Positions 8,353 through 17,382 of a stretch of 51,317 bases of DNA are shown here, one piece after another. Source of the DNA: an uncultured Desulfobacteraceae bacterium (GTDB lineage Bacteria; Desulfobacterota; Desulfobacteria; Desulfobacterales; Desulfobacteraceae); contig CAJWHT010000016.1 of NCBI GenBank assembly GCA_913041495.1, positions 1-51,317 on the forward strand, read 5' to 3'. The notes below the pieces were generated by a model. It had not been told where the DNA came from. It worked only from the letters and a program-made list of their open reading frames with translations, and made no database searches. The translations under genes and the position numbers were made by a program. Within the stretch, counting starts at the first letter, position 1. The number at the start of each line of letters is the position of its first letter.

Positions 8353-9198
8353 ATGACACACCCCGGTGAGTTGTTGAAAAGAGGAAACCTTTATGCCGGA
8401 AAGGAATTGGGACAGAATTTTTTATCCAATCCCGCCACGGCACAGATGATTGTAGACCGGACCGGGATCACCCAGGATACCTTCGTTCTTGAGATCGGGC
8501 CAGGCTTGGGGGCGCTGACCGTTCCGCTCGCCAAATCCGCCGCCCGGGTGGTGGCTGTGGAAAAGGACCGGCGGCTGATTCCTTTTTTAGAGGCCGAACT
8601 TGCCGAGGCCGGCGTGGACAATGTCACCATCATCAATGCAAATATCCTGAAAACGGATATCGGTGAAATTGCCGGGGAAGACCGCCTGACGGTGATGGGC
8701 AATTTGCCTTACAATATTTCCTCCCAGATTCTTTTCCAGCTGGTGAAAGCCCGATCTGTCGTGGATGCCGCGTTTCTCATGTTTCAAAAGGAGCTTGCGG
8801 TGCGTCTGATGGCTGAACCCGGCGGCAGGGATTTTTCCAGGCTGTCGGCGGTGGTGCAGTATGCCGCAAGGATCAGCCATCTCGCCGAGATCCGTCCCAA
8901 CAGCTTTTTCCCCCGGCCGGATGTGGACTCCACCGTTCTGCGGTTTGATTTCTTCGATGACCAGGGATTTGGCCCGGAAAAGGAAGACCTGCTTTTTGCA
9001 ATTATCAAGGCGGCGTTTTCAAAGCGGAGAAAAACATTGAAAAATTCCATGTCCGGTGGTGAACTGGGGCTGAAGAAATCTGAGGCCGGCCAGATCCTTA
9101 CGGCTGCCGGAATTGATCCGGTAAGACGGGCGGAAACCCTGTCCATCAATGAGTTTACCGCTCTGGGTGAAGCGGCCTGGCAACTGATGAGGCAATGA
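8353..9198 (+). CDS. rsmA: 16S rRNA (adenine1518/1519-N6) dimethyltransferase RsmA/KsgA
   Basis: Dimethylates two adjacent adenines in the 3' terminal loop of 16S rRNA, using SAM, during 30S maturation. The SAM-binding motif EIGPGLGALT and the catalytic NLPYNISS motif are present, and the GKELGQNFLSN start is typical of the family. Start: the open frame reaches back to 8158, but ATG at 8353 has AGGAAAG upstream and gives the normal 281-aa length beginning THPGELLKRGN. The next gene overlaps the stop by 4 bp (ATGA), so translation is coupled. Context with a signalling-type protein and dsdA is unusual and probably reflects simple co-transcription. Confidence 0.96.
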   Translation: MTHPGELLKRGNLYAGKELGQNFLSNPATAQMIVDRTGITQDTFVLEIGPGLGALTVPLAKSAARVVAVEKDRRLIPFLEAELAEAGVDNVTIINANILKTDIGEIAGEDRLTVMGNLPYNISSQILFQLVKARSVVDAAFLMFQKELAVRLMAEPGGRDFSRLSAVVQYAARISHLAEIRPNSFFPRPDVDSTVLRFDFFDDQGFGPEKEDLLFAIIKAAFSKRRKTLKNSMSGGELGLKKSEAGQILTAAGIDPVRRAETLSINEFTALGEAAWQLMRQ

Positions 9199-10589
9199 CC
9201 ATGATCGATGCCATGTTCTCCATAGGCCACCTGATTGACATTGTAAGGAACGGCGGCTCCGTCCAGACCGGGGTGGATGTCTACGACCGGGACGGGACAT
9301 TGCTGTTGGCAGGAGACGTGGTGGTTGACCAGGTGAAACCCCTTGAGATCATAAAACGGAACGGTTTGAGATCCGTGCCCGTTGCCCCCGGCGGAGGGCT
9401 CTTCGATCAAGGCGGGAACCGGATCCAGGCGGCGGGAGAAGACGGCCGGACCCTTCCGGAAACCGAAGGGGTAAAGGGAGGGGCCATGGAAACGGAGAGT
9501 CATCAGGCAGAGGCGGATATCACCCGCCGTCTCCAGGAAATCCAGGATATCCGCAATGAAACCGCTCTCAAGTACACCCAGGCAAAAGCATGTCTGAAAA
9601 ACGCCTTAAACCAGGTCCGGGAAACCAACGGGGAATTTGATGCCGGGGAGGTGGCCGACCAGGTGAGGAAACTTGTGGCATTTTCCCTGGGGGCGGACAA
9701 TCCCTTTTCCTATATGGGCAGGGAGTTGTTCTTCTACGATGACTATCTTTACAGCCATGCGGTCAATGTCTGCGCCATGGGCACTGCCGTGCTGCACAAT
9801 TTCAACCGGGTGTTTTCCAAAAGTATTGAGAAGACACTGTGGGCTGAGCCGGCCGGTGAAAGTGCCCATACGCCACCCAAGTTCTCCTATTACTATCCGG
9901 ATGACATGGCCGAGATGTCCCTAGGGTTTTTCATCTTTGATATGGGCAAAGCCCTGGTCCCGGAAAGCCTTTTGAACAAGACATCAAAACTGAGCCGGGA
10001 TGATCTTGCGATGATCCGGCGGCACTCCTACGAGTTCGGTTCGCAGATCCTGGACAAGAATCGGATGGCCAATTCGGTGCTTTCCAGTATTGTCCGGTAC
10101 CATCACGGCCCCATGTACGAAGGGGAGGCAAATTGCTATCCCCGGGATAAGCAGGTGGCAGACATTCCTGCCTATGTGCGGATCTGCAAACTCATGGACA
10201 GCTATGATGCCATGATTTCCAAACGCAGTTACCGGGATGCCCAAAATCAGGTGACCGCCGTCACCGAGCTTTTCCGCACCTACGTGAAAAAAGATCCCAT
10301 GCTCCAGCTGATTCTCCATGCCTTTGTTTCCAGTATCGGTCTCCATCCCCCGGGAAGTATCGTCTATCTTAAAAACGGACAGATGGCCTACGTCCTTGAA
10401 AGCCGCGGCCCCATTGTTCTGGCCTTTACCGATACAGACCTTGCCCCGTTGAACGCCCAGCCCGATCCCATGGACCTGGGCCGCATGGGGCCTGAGTACC
10501 AGGTGGACGGCGACCGGAGCGTCCAGACCCCGAAAGAAGTATTTGACCGGTTGCCCCAGTTCATCAAAACAATTGCCATGCCAGGTTGA
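9195..10589 (+). CDS. HD-GYP-like signalling protein with degenerate active site
   Basis: 464 aa. Residues about 1-130 hold no recognised domain; a short DUF3391-like region ([18 protein letters not shown]) opens the protein. The C-terminal part follows the HD-GYP pattern: SHAVNV around His188, then FIFDMGK where the family has LLHDIGK, then [22 protein letters not shown] and a closing [13 protein letters not shown]. The HD histidine is replaced by Phe248 next to Asp249, and GYP reads CYP (314-316). It therefore probably lacks c-di-GMP phosphodiesterase activity and may act as a binding or scaffolding protein. Starts at 9195 and 9201 are both possible. It overlaps rsmA by 4 bp and precedes dsdA by 59 nt. 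Confidence 0.8.
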   Translation: MTMIDAMFSIGHLIDIVRNGGSVQTGVDVYDRDGTLLLAGDVVVDQVKPLEIIKRNGLRSVPVAPGGGLFDQGGNRIQAAGEDGRTLPETEGVKGGAMETESHQAEADITRRLQEIQDIRNETALKYTQAKACLKNALNQVRETNGEFDAGEVADQVRKLVAFSLGADNPFSYMGRELFFYDDYLYSHAVNVCAMGTAVLHNFNRVFSKSIEKTLWAEPAGESAHTPPKFSYYYPDDMAEMSLGFFIFDMGKALVPESLLNKTSKLSRDDLAMIRRHSYEFGSQILDKNRMANSVLSSIVRYHHGPMYEGEANCYPRDKQVADIPAYVRICKLMDSYDAMISKRSYRDAQNQVTAVTELFRTYVKKDPMLQLILHAFVSSIGLHPPGSIVYLKNGQMAYVLESRGPIVLAFTDTDLAPLNAQPDPMDLGRMGPEYQVDGDRSVQTPKEVFDRLPQFIKTIAMPG

Positions 10590-10648
10590 CCGCCGCCCCG
10601 GATGTTTCGGGCCGATATCACAGGAGAACAGATATCACAGACGAACAG

Positions 10649-11986
10649 ATGATAGCAGGTAAATCCATTGCCCATTGGGTGGAAGCATATCCCGTGCTGA
10701 ATCCGGTGATCCGCCAAAAGGAAGTGTTCTGGTCCAATCCCGCCTATCGTGAATTTCAAACCGCCGGCAGGAAGATCCCCCTGACACCGGATGATATCCG
10801 TGAGGCAGAGGCACGCCTGCAGCGGTTTGCACCCTGTATCCGGCGGCTGTTTCCGGATACGGAGGAAACAGCCGGGATTATTGAATCCCCCCTGAAACGC
10901 ATCGATGCGGCCAAGGACGCGTTGGCCGAAAGCATGGGGACCTTGCTTCCCGGCACTCTATTACTCAAGTGCGACAGCCACCTGGCGGTCGCAGGCTCCA
11001 TCAAGGCCCGGGGCGGGATTTACGAGGTTCTCAAACATGCCGAGGATCTTGCCCTCAGCAACGGTCTGCTGGGGGTAACAGATGACTATGCCGTCCTGGA
11101 CAGTGACCGGTTCCGCAGGTTTTTTGGCCGGTTTTCCATTGCCGTCGGCTCCACCGGAAATCTCGGGCTGAGCATCGGCATTATGAGCGCCGCCCTGGGG
11201 TTTAAGGTCTTTGTTCACATGTCTGCGGATGCAAAGTCATGGAAAAAGGAGCTGCTCCGTCAAAAGGGTGCTGTGGTCATCGAATACGAGGATGATTACA
11301 GCCGCGCCGTGAAAGAGGGCCGGTGCCAGGCAGATGCAGATCCGAACATGCACTTCATCGATGACGAGCATTCCACCGATCTTTTTTTAGGGTATGCCAC
11401 GGCTGCCTTACGATTGAAAAATCAATTGGATGATCTGGCCATCCGGGTGGATGCCCACCACCCTCTTTTCGTTTACCTGCCCTGCGGCGTGGGAGGCAGC
11501 CCCGGTGGCATTACTTTCGGCCTGAAACAGATTTTCGGTGATGATGTCCATTGCTTTTTTGCCGAGCCCACGGCTTCGCCCTGCATGCTCCTGGGACTGG
11601 TCACGGGCCTCCATGACCGGGTCAGTGTCCGGGATTTCGGTCTGGACAATATCACCGATGCCGACGGCCTGGCCTGCCCAAGCCCCTCCGGATTTGTGGG
11701 CAACGCGCTGTCGGAGACCATTTCCGGGCTGTACACCGTCCGGGATCAGCGGTTGTACGATATGCTCCGGATGATTGCCGACCACGAAGGCATCTTTTTG
11801 GAACCGTCCGCCCTGGCAGGAGTACCGGGTGGGTTCTTTCTGAACGGCAGTGAAGAAGGAAGGGCCTATATCCGGCAGCAGGGGCTGAATGCGGTGATGG
11901 CCGATGCCGTTCACATTGCCTGGGCCACCGGCGGCAGTATGGTGCCCGAAGCGGTGATGGACACGTATTATGCCAAGGGAAGTTGA
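10649..11986 (+). CDS. dsdA: D-serine dehydratase (D-serine ammonia-lyase)
   Basis: PLP enzyme converting D-serine to pyruvate and ammonia. The PLP lysine sits in [14 protein letters not shown], the phosphate-binding glycine loop is [12 protein letters not shown], and [17 protein letters not shown]-type and [15 protein letters not shown] segments match E. coli DsdA closely along its whole length. The open frame extends upstream to a TTG at 10586, but ATG at 10649 aligns with the start of the E. coli protein (both reach a conserved AYP/QYP within 15 residues) and gives 445 aa. Role: detoxification or use of D-serine as carbon and nitrogen source. No DsdC-type LysR regulator or DsdX transporter is adjacent, so control probably comes from the upstream operon promoter. 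Confidence 0.95.
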   Translation: MIAGKSIAHWVEAYPVLNPVIRQKEVFWSNPAYREFQTAGRKIPLTPDDIREAEARLQRFAPCIRRLFPDTEETAGIIESPLKRIDAAKDALAESMGTLLPGTLLLKCDSHLAVAGSIKARGGIYEVLKHAEDLALSNGLLGVTDDYAVLDSDRFRRFFGRFSIAVGSTGNLGLSIGIMSAALGFKVFVHMSADAKSWKKELLRQKGAVVIEYEDDYSRAVKEGRCQADADPNMHFIDDEHSTDLFLGYATAALRLKNQLDDLAIRVDAHHPLFVYLPCGVGGSPGGITFGLKQIFGDDVHCFFAEPTASPCMLLGLVTGLHDRVSVRDFGLDNITDADGLACPSPSGFVGNALSETISGLYTVRDQRLYDMLRMIADHEGIFLEPSALAGVPGGFFLNGSEEGRAYIRQQGLNAVMADAVHIAWATGGSMVPEAVMDTYYAKGS

Positions 11987-12041
11987 ATTTGACATCAGTT
12001 GTGCTTTTGTTTAAAACTAACCTGGAAAAGAATCAATATCA

Positions 12042-12090
12042 GATTCAGCCTGGCCGGACCAACCGACGTTGGGTCTGCCCAGGCTGAATC
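12042..12090 (+). other. Large stem-loop in the dapL leader
   Basis: A perfect 12-bp inverted repeat, GATTCAGCCTGG (12042-12053) and CCAGGCTGAATC (12079-12090), encloses a second pairing GACCAAC/GTTGGGTC with one bulge. The predicted RNA is a long, nearly continuous hairpin. No U-tract follows, so it is not a normal terminator. It ends 27 nt before the dapL ATG. It could be an mRNA-stability element, an attenuator or a protein binding site. Confidence 0.6.
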
Positions 12091-12117
12091 CATTAATATA
12101 CCGAAAGGAAAAGACCA

Positions 12118-13344
12118 ATGATCAGAGTGAACGAACATTACAATAAACTTCAGGCCTCCTACCTGTTCTCGGATATTGCCAAGCGGGTAAACGAATTCCA
12201 GGCACAAAATCCGGATGCGGATGTGATCCGCCTGGGGATCGGGGACGTGACCCGGGCGCTGGCCCCTGCCGTCGTGGAGGGGTTCCGCAAAGGGGTGGAT
12301 GAAATGGCTGCCGATGCCACCTTCCGGGGGTACGGACCGGAACAGGGGTATGATTTTTTAAGAGAAGCCATTGCCGCCAACGATTTCCAGGCCCGGGGGG
12401 CTGATATTGCAGCGGACGAAATCTTTGTCTCAGACGGGGCGAAATGTGATTCCGGAAACTTCCAGGAACTCTTTGCCCAGGATATTAAAATTGCCATTCC
12501 TGACCCGGTATATCCGGTATACCTGGACACCAACGTCATGGCCGGCCGGACCGGCGCCTATGCAGACGGCCGGTATCAGGGTATCGTCTATATGGATTGC
12601 CTCAAGGAAAACGGTTTTATGCCGGCGCTGCCCGAAGAACCGGTTGACCTGATTTATCTGTGCTTCCCCAACAACCCCACCGGTGCCACCGCCACCAAAG
12701 AGGAGCTGAAGGTGTGGGTGGACTATGCCAGGGAGAACAAGGCGCTGATCCTCTTCGATGCCGCCTATGAATCCTTTATCCGGGACGAAAGCCTTCCCAG
12801 GAGCATCTATGAGGTGGAAGGGGCCAGGGAAGTGGCCGTGGAATTCAGAAGCTTCTCCAAGACAGCCGGGTTCACCGGTACCCGCTGCGGGTTCACCGTG
12901 GTGCCCAAAGACTGCAAGGTCTATACTGAGGACGGCAGCACCGCCTCCCTTCATGCCATGTGGAACCGCCGGCACACCACCAAGTTCAACGGGGTTTCCT
13001 ACCCGGTACAGAAAGCGGCAGAAGCGGTTTACTCGGAAGCCGGTAAGGTTCAGGTTAAAGCGTATATCGACGCTTACCTGGCCAATGCCGCCATCGTCCG
13101 CGACACCATGACGGAACTGGGATTTGACCATGTGGGCGGGGAAAATTCTCCTTACATCTGGATTGACGGCAAGGGAAGGGACTCCTGGGAGTTCTTTGAT
13201 CTTCTGCTGAACAAGGCCTCTGTGGTCTGTACCCCGGGCGGCGGTTTCGGGCGCTGCGGCCGGGAATACATCCGTATTTCCGCCTTCAACAGCCTTGAAA
13301 ATGTGAAGACCGCCATGGCACGGGTGAAAGACGCTCTGAAATGA
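12118..13344 (+). CDS. dapL: LL-diaminopimelate aminotransferase
   Basis: PLP aminotransferase converting tetrahydrodipicolinate directly to LL-diaminopimelate with glutamate as donor, for lysine and peptidoglycan synthesis. The N-terminus [17 protein letters not shown] and the run [10 protein letters not shown] are DapL hallmarks; the FPNNPTGA motif and the PLP lysine in [16 protein letters not shown] are present. At 408 aa it has the normal length. GAAAGGAAAAG precedes the ATG. It overlaps moeA by 4 bp (ATGA at 13341), an unlikely functional pairing that nevertheless shows co-transcription. The strong hairpin at 12042-12090 lies in its leader. Confidence 0.96.
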   Translation: MIRVNEHYNKLQASYLFSDIAKRVNEFQAQNPDADVIRLGIGDVTRALAPAVVEGFRKGVDEMAADATFRGYGPEQGYDFLREAIAANDFQARGADIAADEIFVSDGAKCDSGNFQELFAQDIKIAIPDPVYPVYLDTNVMAGRTGAYADGRYQGIVYMDCLKENGFMPALPEEPVDLIYLCFPNNPTGATATKEELKVWVDYARENKALILFDAAYESFIRDESLPRSIYEVEGAREVAVEFRSFSKTAGFTGTRCGFTVVPKDCKVYTEDGSTASLHAMWNRRHTTKFNGVSYPVQKAAEAVYSEAGKVQVKAYIDAYLANAAIVRDTMTELGFDHVGGENSPYIWIDGKGRDSWEFFDLLLNKASVVCTPGGGFGRCGREYIRISAFNSLENVKTAMARVKDALK

Positions 13345-14567
13345 GCCATTTCTTCAATGTAAAAACCCTACAGGAGGTGTTGGCCCTGGCCGACACCTTT
13401 TCTCCTGTGGCAAAAGAATCCGTGGCCACGGAAAAGGCATTGTTTCGGGTGCTGTCCGAGGATCTTAAGGCGCGGGAAGACCTGCCCGGATTCAGCCGGG
13501 CCACCATGGACGGCTATGCCGTGGCCGCCGCATCCACCTTCGGCGCATCGGAGTCGTCACCTGCCTGGCTGACCATCGCCGGCAGTATTGCCATGGGGGA
13601 GGTTCCGGCCTTTGAGATCACCCAGGGACAAGCCGCCCGCATCGCCACCGGCGGCATGCTGCCCAAAGGGGCGGATGCCGTGGTCATGATCGAGCATACC
13701 GAAGCGGTTGATGAGCTCTCCGTAGAGATTTACAAAAGTGTCGCACCGCTCCAGCACGTGATTGAGCCCACCGAAGATTTTGAGAAGGCGGCTGTGGTGC
13801 TGGAAAAGGGCCGGCTGCTCCGCCCCCAGGAAGCAGGGCTTGCCTCAGGCCTCGGATACCCGGAACTGCCGGTATACCGGGTGCCGAAAGTGGGGATTAT
13901 TTCCACAGGGGATGAGGTGATTCCGGTTGACGGAACACCGGGGCCGGGGAAAATCCGGGATATCAACTCCACCTCCCTGTCCGGTCTCGTGGAAGAGGCC
14001 AACGGGACCGCCGTCCGGTACGGTATTGTAAAAGATGATCCGGCCGAGCTGAAAAGAACCATTGAAGATGCCCTGCACGACACCGACATGGTTCTGATTT
14101 CCGGGGGCAGTTCCGTGGGAACCAGGGATTATACGGTGGAGGTCCTTTCCGGGTTGCCGGATACGGAGATTCTGGTTCACGGCATGTCCGTGAGTCCGGG
14201 CAAACCCACTATTCTGGCCAGGTCCTCCGGCAAACCTGTGTGGGGACTGCCGGGTCAGGTGGTATCGGCCATGGTGGTGCTCAAAATTGCTGTAATTCCG
14301 TTTTTAAACCGCCTGCAGGGTATGACCCGGCCGGTGAGGCAGATTCGCGTACCGGCAGTGCTGTCACGCAATGTGGCCTCTGCCCAGGGGCGTCGGGATT
14401 TCATGCGGGTCAGCCTGCATCAGGGCGACGACGGACTTGAAGCCCGGCCGGTGCTGGGAAAATCCGGCCTCATCCGGACCATGGTCCATGCCGACGGCCT
14501 CCTTGACATCGGTGAACATGTGGAAGGGCTTGAAAAGGGCCACCGGGTGAATGTCATTCTTCTTTAA
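13341..14567 (+). CDS. moeA: Molybdopterin molybdenumtransferase MoeA
   Basis: Inserts molybdate (or tungstate) into adenylylated molybdopterin, the last common step of cofactor synthesis. The three MoeA parts are seen in order: N-terminal domain with [15 protein letters not shown], the MoCF (MoaB/Mog-like) domain with ISTGDEV and [14 protein letters not shown], and the C-terminal domain after [12 protein letters not shown]. 408 aa is a normal length. It starts inside the dapL stop (ATGA). It is followed after 121 nt by a second, longer MoeA. Organisms rich in Mo and W enzymes, such as sulfate reducers with formate dehydrogenases, often have paired MoeA proteins. Metal preference cannot be read from the sequence. 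Confidence 0.93.
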   Translation: MSHFFNVKTLQEVLALADTFSPVAKESVATEKALFRVLSEDLKAREDLPGFSRATMDGYAVAAASTFGASESSPAWLTIAGSIAMGEVPAFEITQGQAARIATGGMLPKGADAVVMIEHTEAVDELSVEIYKSVAPLQHVIEPTEDFEKAAVVLEKGRLLRPQEAGLASGLGYPELPVYRVPKVGIISTGDEVIPVDGTPGPGKIRDINSTSLSGLVEEANGTAVRYGIVKDDPAELKRTIEDALHDTDMVLISGGSSVGTRDYTVEVLSGLPDTEILVHGMSVSPGKPTILARSSGKPVWGLPGQVVSAMVVLKIAVIPFLNRLQGMTRPVRQIRVPAVLSRNVASAQGRRDFMRVSLHQGDDGLEARPVLGKSGLIRTMVHADGLLDIGEHVEGLEKGHRVNVILL

Positions 14568-14569
14568 CC

Positions 14570-14672
14570 AACGGCCATGGGCCGCCCAGGAATGTCATTC
14601 GGTGAGTCCACAACAAACTATGAAAGATTGCGACTATTTGTGTGCTTCTTTCATATAAAAACCCTAAAGGGT
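14570..14672 (-). repeat. 103-bp dispersed intergenic repeat, copy A
   Basis: The reverse complement of this segment matches 41414-41516 without gaps at 83 of 103 positions (my count). It begins 3 nt after the moeA stop and fills the gap before the second moeA. The conserved blocks include TTTTATATGA, GTTTGTTGTGG and GGGCGGCCCATGGCCGTT. The far end holds the palindrome ACCCTAAAGGGT (14661-14672). The orientation is opposite to the flanking genes. One frame is open in both copies. Confidence 0.75.
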
Positions 14673-14688
14673 ATCGCTGATATAGATT

Positions 14689-16626
14689 ATGAAAACCAAG
14701 CGAAATATCTATCTTGATATGAAAAGCATAGAAGAGGCAAAAGAATGCCTTTTCCATCAATTCGGCAACCATAAAACCCTTGCAAAAACCATTGACGTGG
14801 TGGATGCCAGGGGACGGGTGCTGGCCGAACCGGCCTTTGCCGCCATTTCTTCGCCCAACTTCCATGCCGCCGCCATGGACGGTATTGCCGTTGATGCGGC
14901 AGCCACCTTTGGTGCCAGTGAAGAGGCTCCCAGGCAACTTATTATCGGTGAGTCCGCTTTCTGGGTGAATACCGGGCATGCCCTGCCCGAAGGGACCGAC
15001 GCCGTCATCATGATTGAACATCTGAACATGATTGATGATACGGTCCTGGAGATTGAGGCCCCGGCATTTCCCTGGCAGTACGTCAGAAAAATGGGGGAGG
15101 ATATCGTGGCCACCCAGCTTCTGTTTCCCAGGGACCAGCGAATAAACGCTTATGCCATGGGGGCATTGTTGTCCGGCGGGGTGTTCCGGGTGTCTGTCCG
15201 GAAACGTCCCCGGGTGATGATCATTCCCACCGGTTCCGAACTCAAGCAATGGCAGGATGTCAGCCCCGAAACCATGGTGCCCGGCGATGTCGTCGAATCA
15301 AACTCCACGGTGCTCGGTGCGCTGTGCCGGGACAACGGTGCCCAATTCAAGGTCCACGCCATGCTCCGGGATGATCTTGGAACCATTCAAAAGGCGGTTT
15401 CAGATGCTGTTTCAGACGGCTACGACATGGTTATGATCATCGGCGGTTCATCTGCCGGCTCCGAAGATTTTGCCAAACCCGTGATTACCTCTTTGGGGGA
15501 ACTATACGTCCATGGGGTGACCATGATGCCGGGCAAACCCATGATGTTCGGCCGGGTGGTAAATACACCGGTGTTCGGCATCCCCGGGTATCCGGTTTCC
15601 GCCATTGTGGCCTTTGAACAATTTGCAGGTCCCCTGCTGCGGCACATGCAGCATCTGCCGGTAAAAGAACCGGTGACGGCCCATGTGACTCCTGCCCGGA
15701 AGGTGGCTTCAAAATTGGGGCAAGAAGAGTTCCTCCGGGTGAAAATCGGTTCGGTGGACGGCCGTCTTATCTCTTCCCAGTTGCCCAGGGGGTCGGGCAG
15801 CATCACCACCCTTACGGAGGCGGACGGCATTATTCGCATCCCGCGTCATGTAGAAGGTATTTCCGGGGACCAAGCCGTCCGGGCCGAGTTGTTACGGCCG
15901 CTGTCCGCCATTGAGGAAACCGTCGTGATTACCGGCAGCCACGATAATACGCTGGATCTTCTGGCGGACCAGGTGCGCAAGGAAAATCCCGAGACCAGCA
16001 TTTCCTCGAGCCATGTGGGCAGTATGGGGGGGCTGATGGCTATCAAGAAAGGGGCCTGCCACATGGCGGGCAGTCATCTTCTGGATGCGGAGGACGGCAG
16101 CTATAATATCTCCTATGTGGAAAAATACCTGGCCGGTATACCGGTGCGGGTGGTGAACCTGGTCATGCGGGAGCAGGGGTTGATCCTGCCCAAGGGAAAT
16201 CCGGACGGGATATCCGGGCTTGAGGACCTGGCCGGAAAGGGACTTGCCTTTATCAACCGCCAGCCAGGCTCCGGCACCCGGATTTTGCTGGACTATAAGC
16301 TGAATGAATTGGGCATATCGCCCTCGGATATCCCCGGGTATGAAAACGACGAATATACCCATATGTCCGTGGCGGCAGCCGTGCTCTCAGGGCGTGCCAG
16401 CGCAGGCCTTGGTATCAAGGCGGCTGCCCTGGCCCTGAATCTTGATTTTCTGCCGGTGGTGACCGAATCTTACGACCTGGTGATTCCCGAAGCGTATTAC
16501 AACACCCGAAAGGTACGAACCCTCCTTCATACCGTAAGAAGCGATGCCTTCAAGCAGCGGGTGATGGCCCTGGGTGGCTATGGGGTGGAAAAAACCGGGG
16601 AGGTCCTTTTTACCACCGGTGCATAA
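14689..16626 (+). CDS. MoeA fused to a C-terminal PBP-like (molybdate-binding-like) domain
   Basis: Residues about 1-405 are a second MoeA: SSPNFHAAAMDGIAV, PTGSELKQW, IIGGSSAGSEDFA and FGIPGYPVSAIVA. Residues about 410-640 are a substrate-binding-protein-like domain of the kind fused to MoeA or to ModE-like helix-turn-helix domains (GSHDNTLDLLADQ, SSHVGSMGGLMAIKKGACH, ILPKGNPDGISGLEDL, RQPGSGTRILLDY). With no signal peptide it is cytosolic, so the binding domain may sense or hold molybdate, tungstate or an intermediate (inference). ATG at 14689 lacks a good Shine-Dalgarno; ATG at 14719 is an alternative. The gene ends in a terminator at 16638. This architecture is known in anaerobic bacteria and archaea. 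Confidence 0.92.
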   Translation: MKTKRNIYLDMKSIEEAKECLFHQFGNHKTLAKTIDVVDARGRVLAEPAFAAISSPNFHAAAMDGIAVDAAATFGASEEAPRQLIIGESAFWVNTGHALPEGTDAVIMIEHLNMIDDTVLEIEAPAFPWQYVRKMGEDIVATQLLFPRDQRINAYAMGALLSGGVFRVSVRKRPRVMIIPTGSELKQWQDVSPETMVPGDVVESNSTVLGALCRDNGAQFKVHAMLRDDLGTIQKAVSDAVSDGYDMVMIIGGSSAGSEDFAKPVITSLGELYVHGVTMMPGKPMMFGRVVNTPVFGIPGYPVSAIVAFEQFAGPLLRHMQHLPVKEPVTAHVTPARKVASKLGQEEFLRVKIGSVDGRLISSQLPRGSGSITTLTEADGIIRIPRHVEGISGDQAVRAELLRPLSAIEETVVITGSHDNTLDLLADQVRKENPETSISSSHVGSMGGLMAIKKGACHMAGSHLLDAEDGSYNISYVEKYLAGIPVRVVNLVMREQGLILPKGNPDGISGLEDLAGKGLAFINRQPGSGTRILLDYKLNELGISPSDIPGYENDEYTHMSVAAAVLSGRASAGLGIKAAALALNLDFLPVVTESYDLVIPEAYYNTRKVRTLLHTVRSDAFKQRVMALGGYGVEKTGEVLFTTGA

Positions 16627-16637
16627 TTCTTCCTTTT

Positions 16638-16679
16638 ACCCGGATATGGCGCTTGGGTCATATCCGGGTATTTCTTTTG
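16638..16679 (+). terminator. Rho-independent terminator after the moeA pair
   Basis: Perfect 11-bp arms ACCCGGATATG (16638-16648) and CATATCCGGGT (16659-16669) with a 10-nt loop, followed by ATTTCTTTT. Confidence 0.88.
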
Positions 16680-16785
16680 TGCTAGCCGCCTTCTAATGGC
16701 TTCATAATACGGCGTTAACCCTTGTCAGCTAAACATATGCCTGTATTTTTCCTAATTTATAAAAATCAGGAGGCAATTACAGGAA

Positions 16786-17232
16786 ATGACACAAGTAGCG
16801 ACCCATTCGTCTTCGGAACGGTATATCCCTGCGAAAAATGAGCCCTACATGAGTGATGGTCAGATCTCCTATTTCCGGGAAAAACTGACCGGCAGAAAAG
16901 CCGAACTGAAGGCAAAAATTGCAAAAATCATCCGGAATATCAAAACCCTGGAAAACGTCCAGGCCGACATCCTTGACCGCAGTAATTCCTACATTGGCCT
17001 TGAGCTTGAGGTTAAAAGCTTTGAGCGGTATTCAAACATGCTGGATCAGGTGGAGCGTGCCCTTGAGCGAATTGATGAAGGCAGTTTCGGATATTGTGAA
17101 CTCACCGGCAGTGAAATCGGGTTAAGACGCCTGGAGGCCATTCCTTTCGCCACCATGTCCATAGCGGCCCTGGAAGAATTTGAATCAAGCCAGAACCCCA
17201 TCTACGCCCCCCGGCGGCCCCTTTATTCTTAA
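16786..17232 (+). CDS. DksA/TraR-family protein lacking the zinc-finger cysteines
   Basis: Secondary-channel regulator of RNA polymerase, related to DksA. The coiled-coil tip aspartates appear as Asp61 and Asp64 (ADILDRSNS), matching the DxxDxA signature except that Ala is Ser. In the C-terminal globular part the four zinc cysteines are reduced to one: Cys104-x2-Thr107-x17-Ser125-x2-Ala128. The surrounding EIGLRRLEAIP segment is otherwise conserved. This resembles the zinc-independent DksA2 type known from Pseudomonas aeruginosa, whose site also begins CxxT (from memory). The gene stands alone between two terminators and has a strong AGGAGG. Upstream, TTGTCA and TATTTT 16 bp apart are a possible promoter. 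Tip residues argue that it still acts with ppGpp-type control, but this is inference. Confidence 0.9.
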   Translation: MTQVATHSSSERYIPAKNEPYMSDGQISYFREKLTGRKAELKAKIAKIIRNIKTLENVQADILDRSNSYIGLELEVKSFERYSNMLDQVERALERIDEGSFGYCELTGSEIGLRRLEAIPFATMSIAALEEFESSQNPIYAPRRPLYS

Positions 17233-17271
17233 CGCATTCATATTCCACAGCACCTTAAAGACATCAAATAA

Positions 17272-17305
17272 AAAAGGGCCTGCACCGAGTGGTGCAGGCC
17301 CTTTT
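17272..17305. terminator. Bidirectional terminator
   Basis: A perfect 15-bp inverted repeat, AAAAGGGCCTGCACC and GGTGCAGGCCCTTTT, with a GAGT loop. It serves the DksA-like gene on plus and, with its A-run, the convergent VWA/OmpA gene on minus. Confidence 0.92.
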
Positions 17306-17355
17306 GCGATAGCTTAATAAATATCGTATTCAGCTAATCGAACATCCTTTTCTTT

Positions 17356-17382
17356 AGTACCTTTTTAGTACCTTTTTAGTAC
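17356..17382. repeat. 11-bp tandem repeat at a stop codon
   Basis: AGTACCTTTTT is repeated twice, at 17356 and 17367, followed by a third partial AGTAC. The stop codon of the VWA/OmpA gene (TAA, minus strand, 17376-17378) lies in it. It looks like replication slippage that duplicated the end of the gene; the extra copies fall after the stop. Confidence 0.75.

Noticed and set aside
14554-15249. 231-aa minus-strand frame over the second moeA
   Set aside because: It is antisense to a well-supported MoeA. Only its last part (repeat copy A) is of interest and is reported as a repeat.
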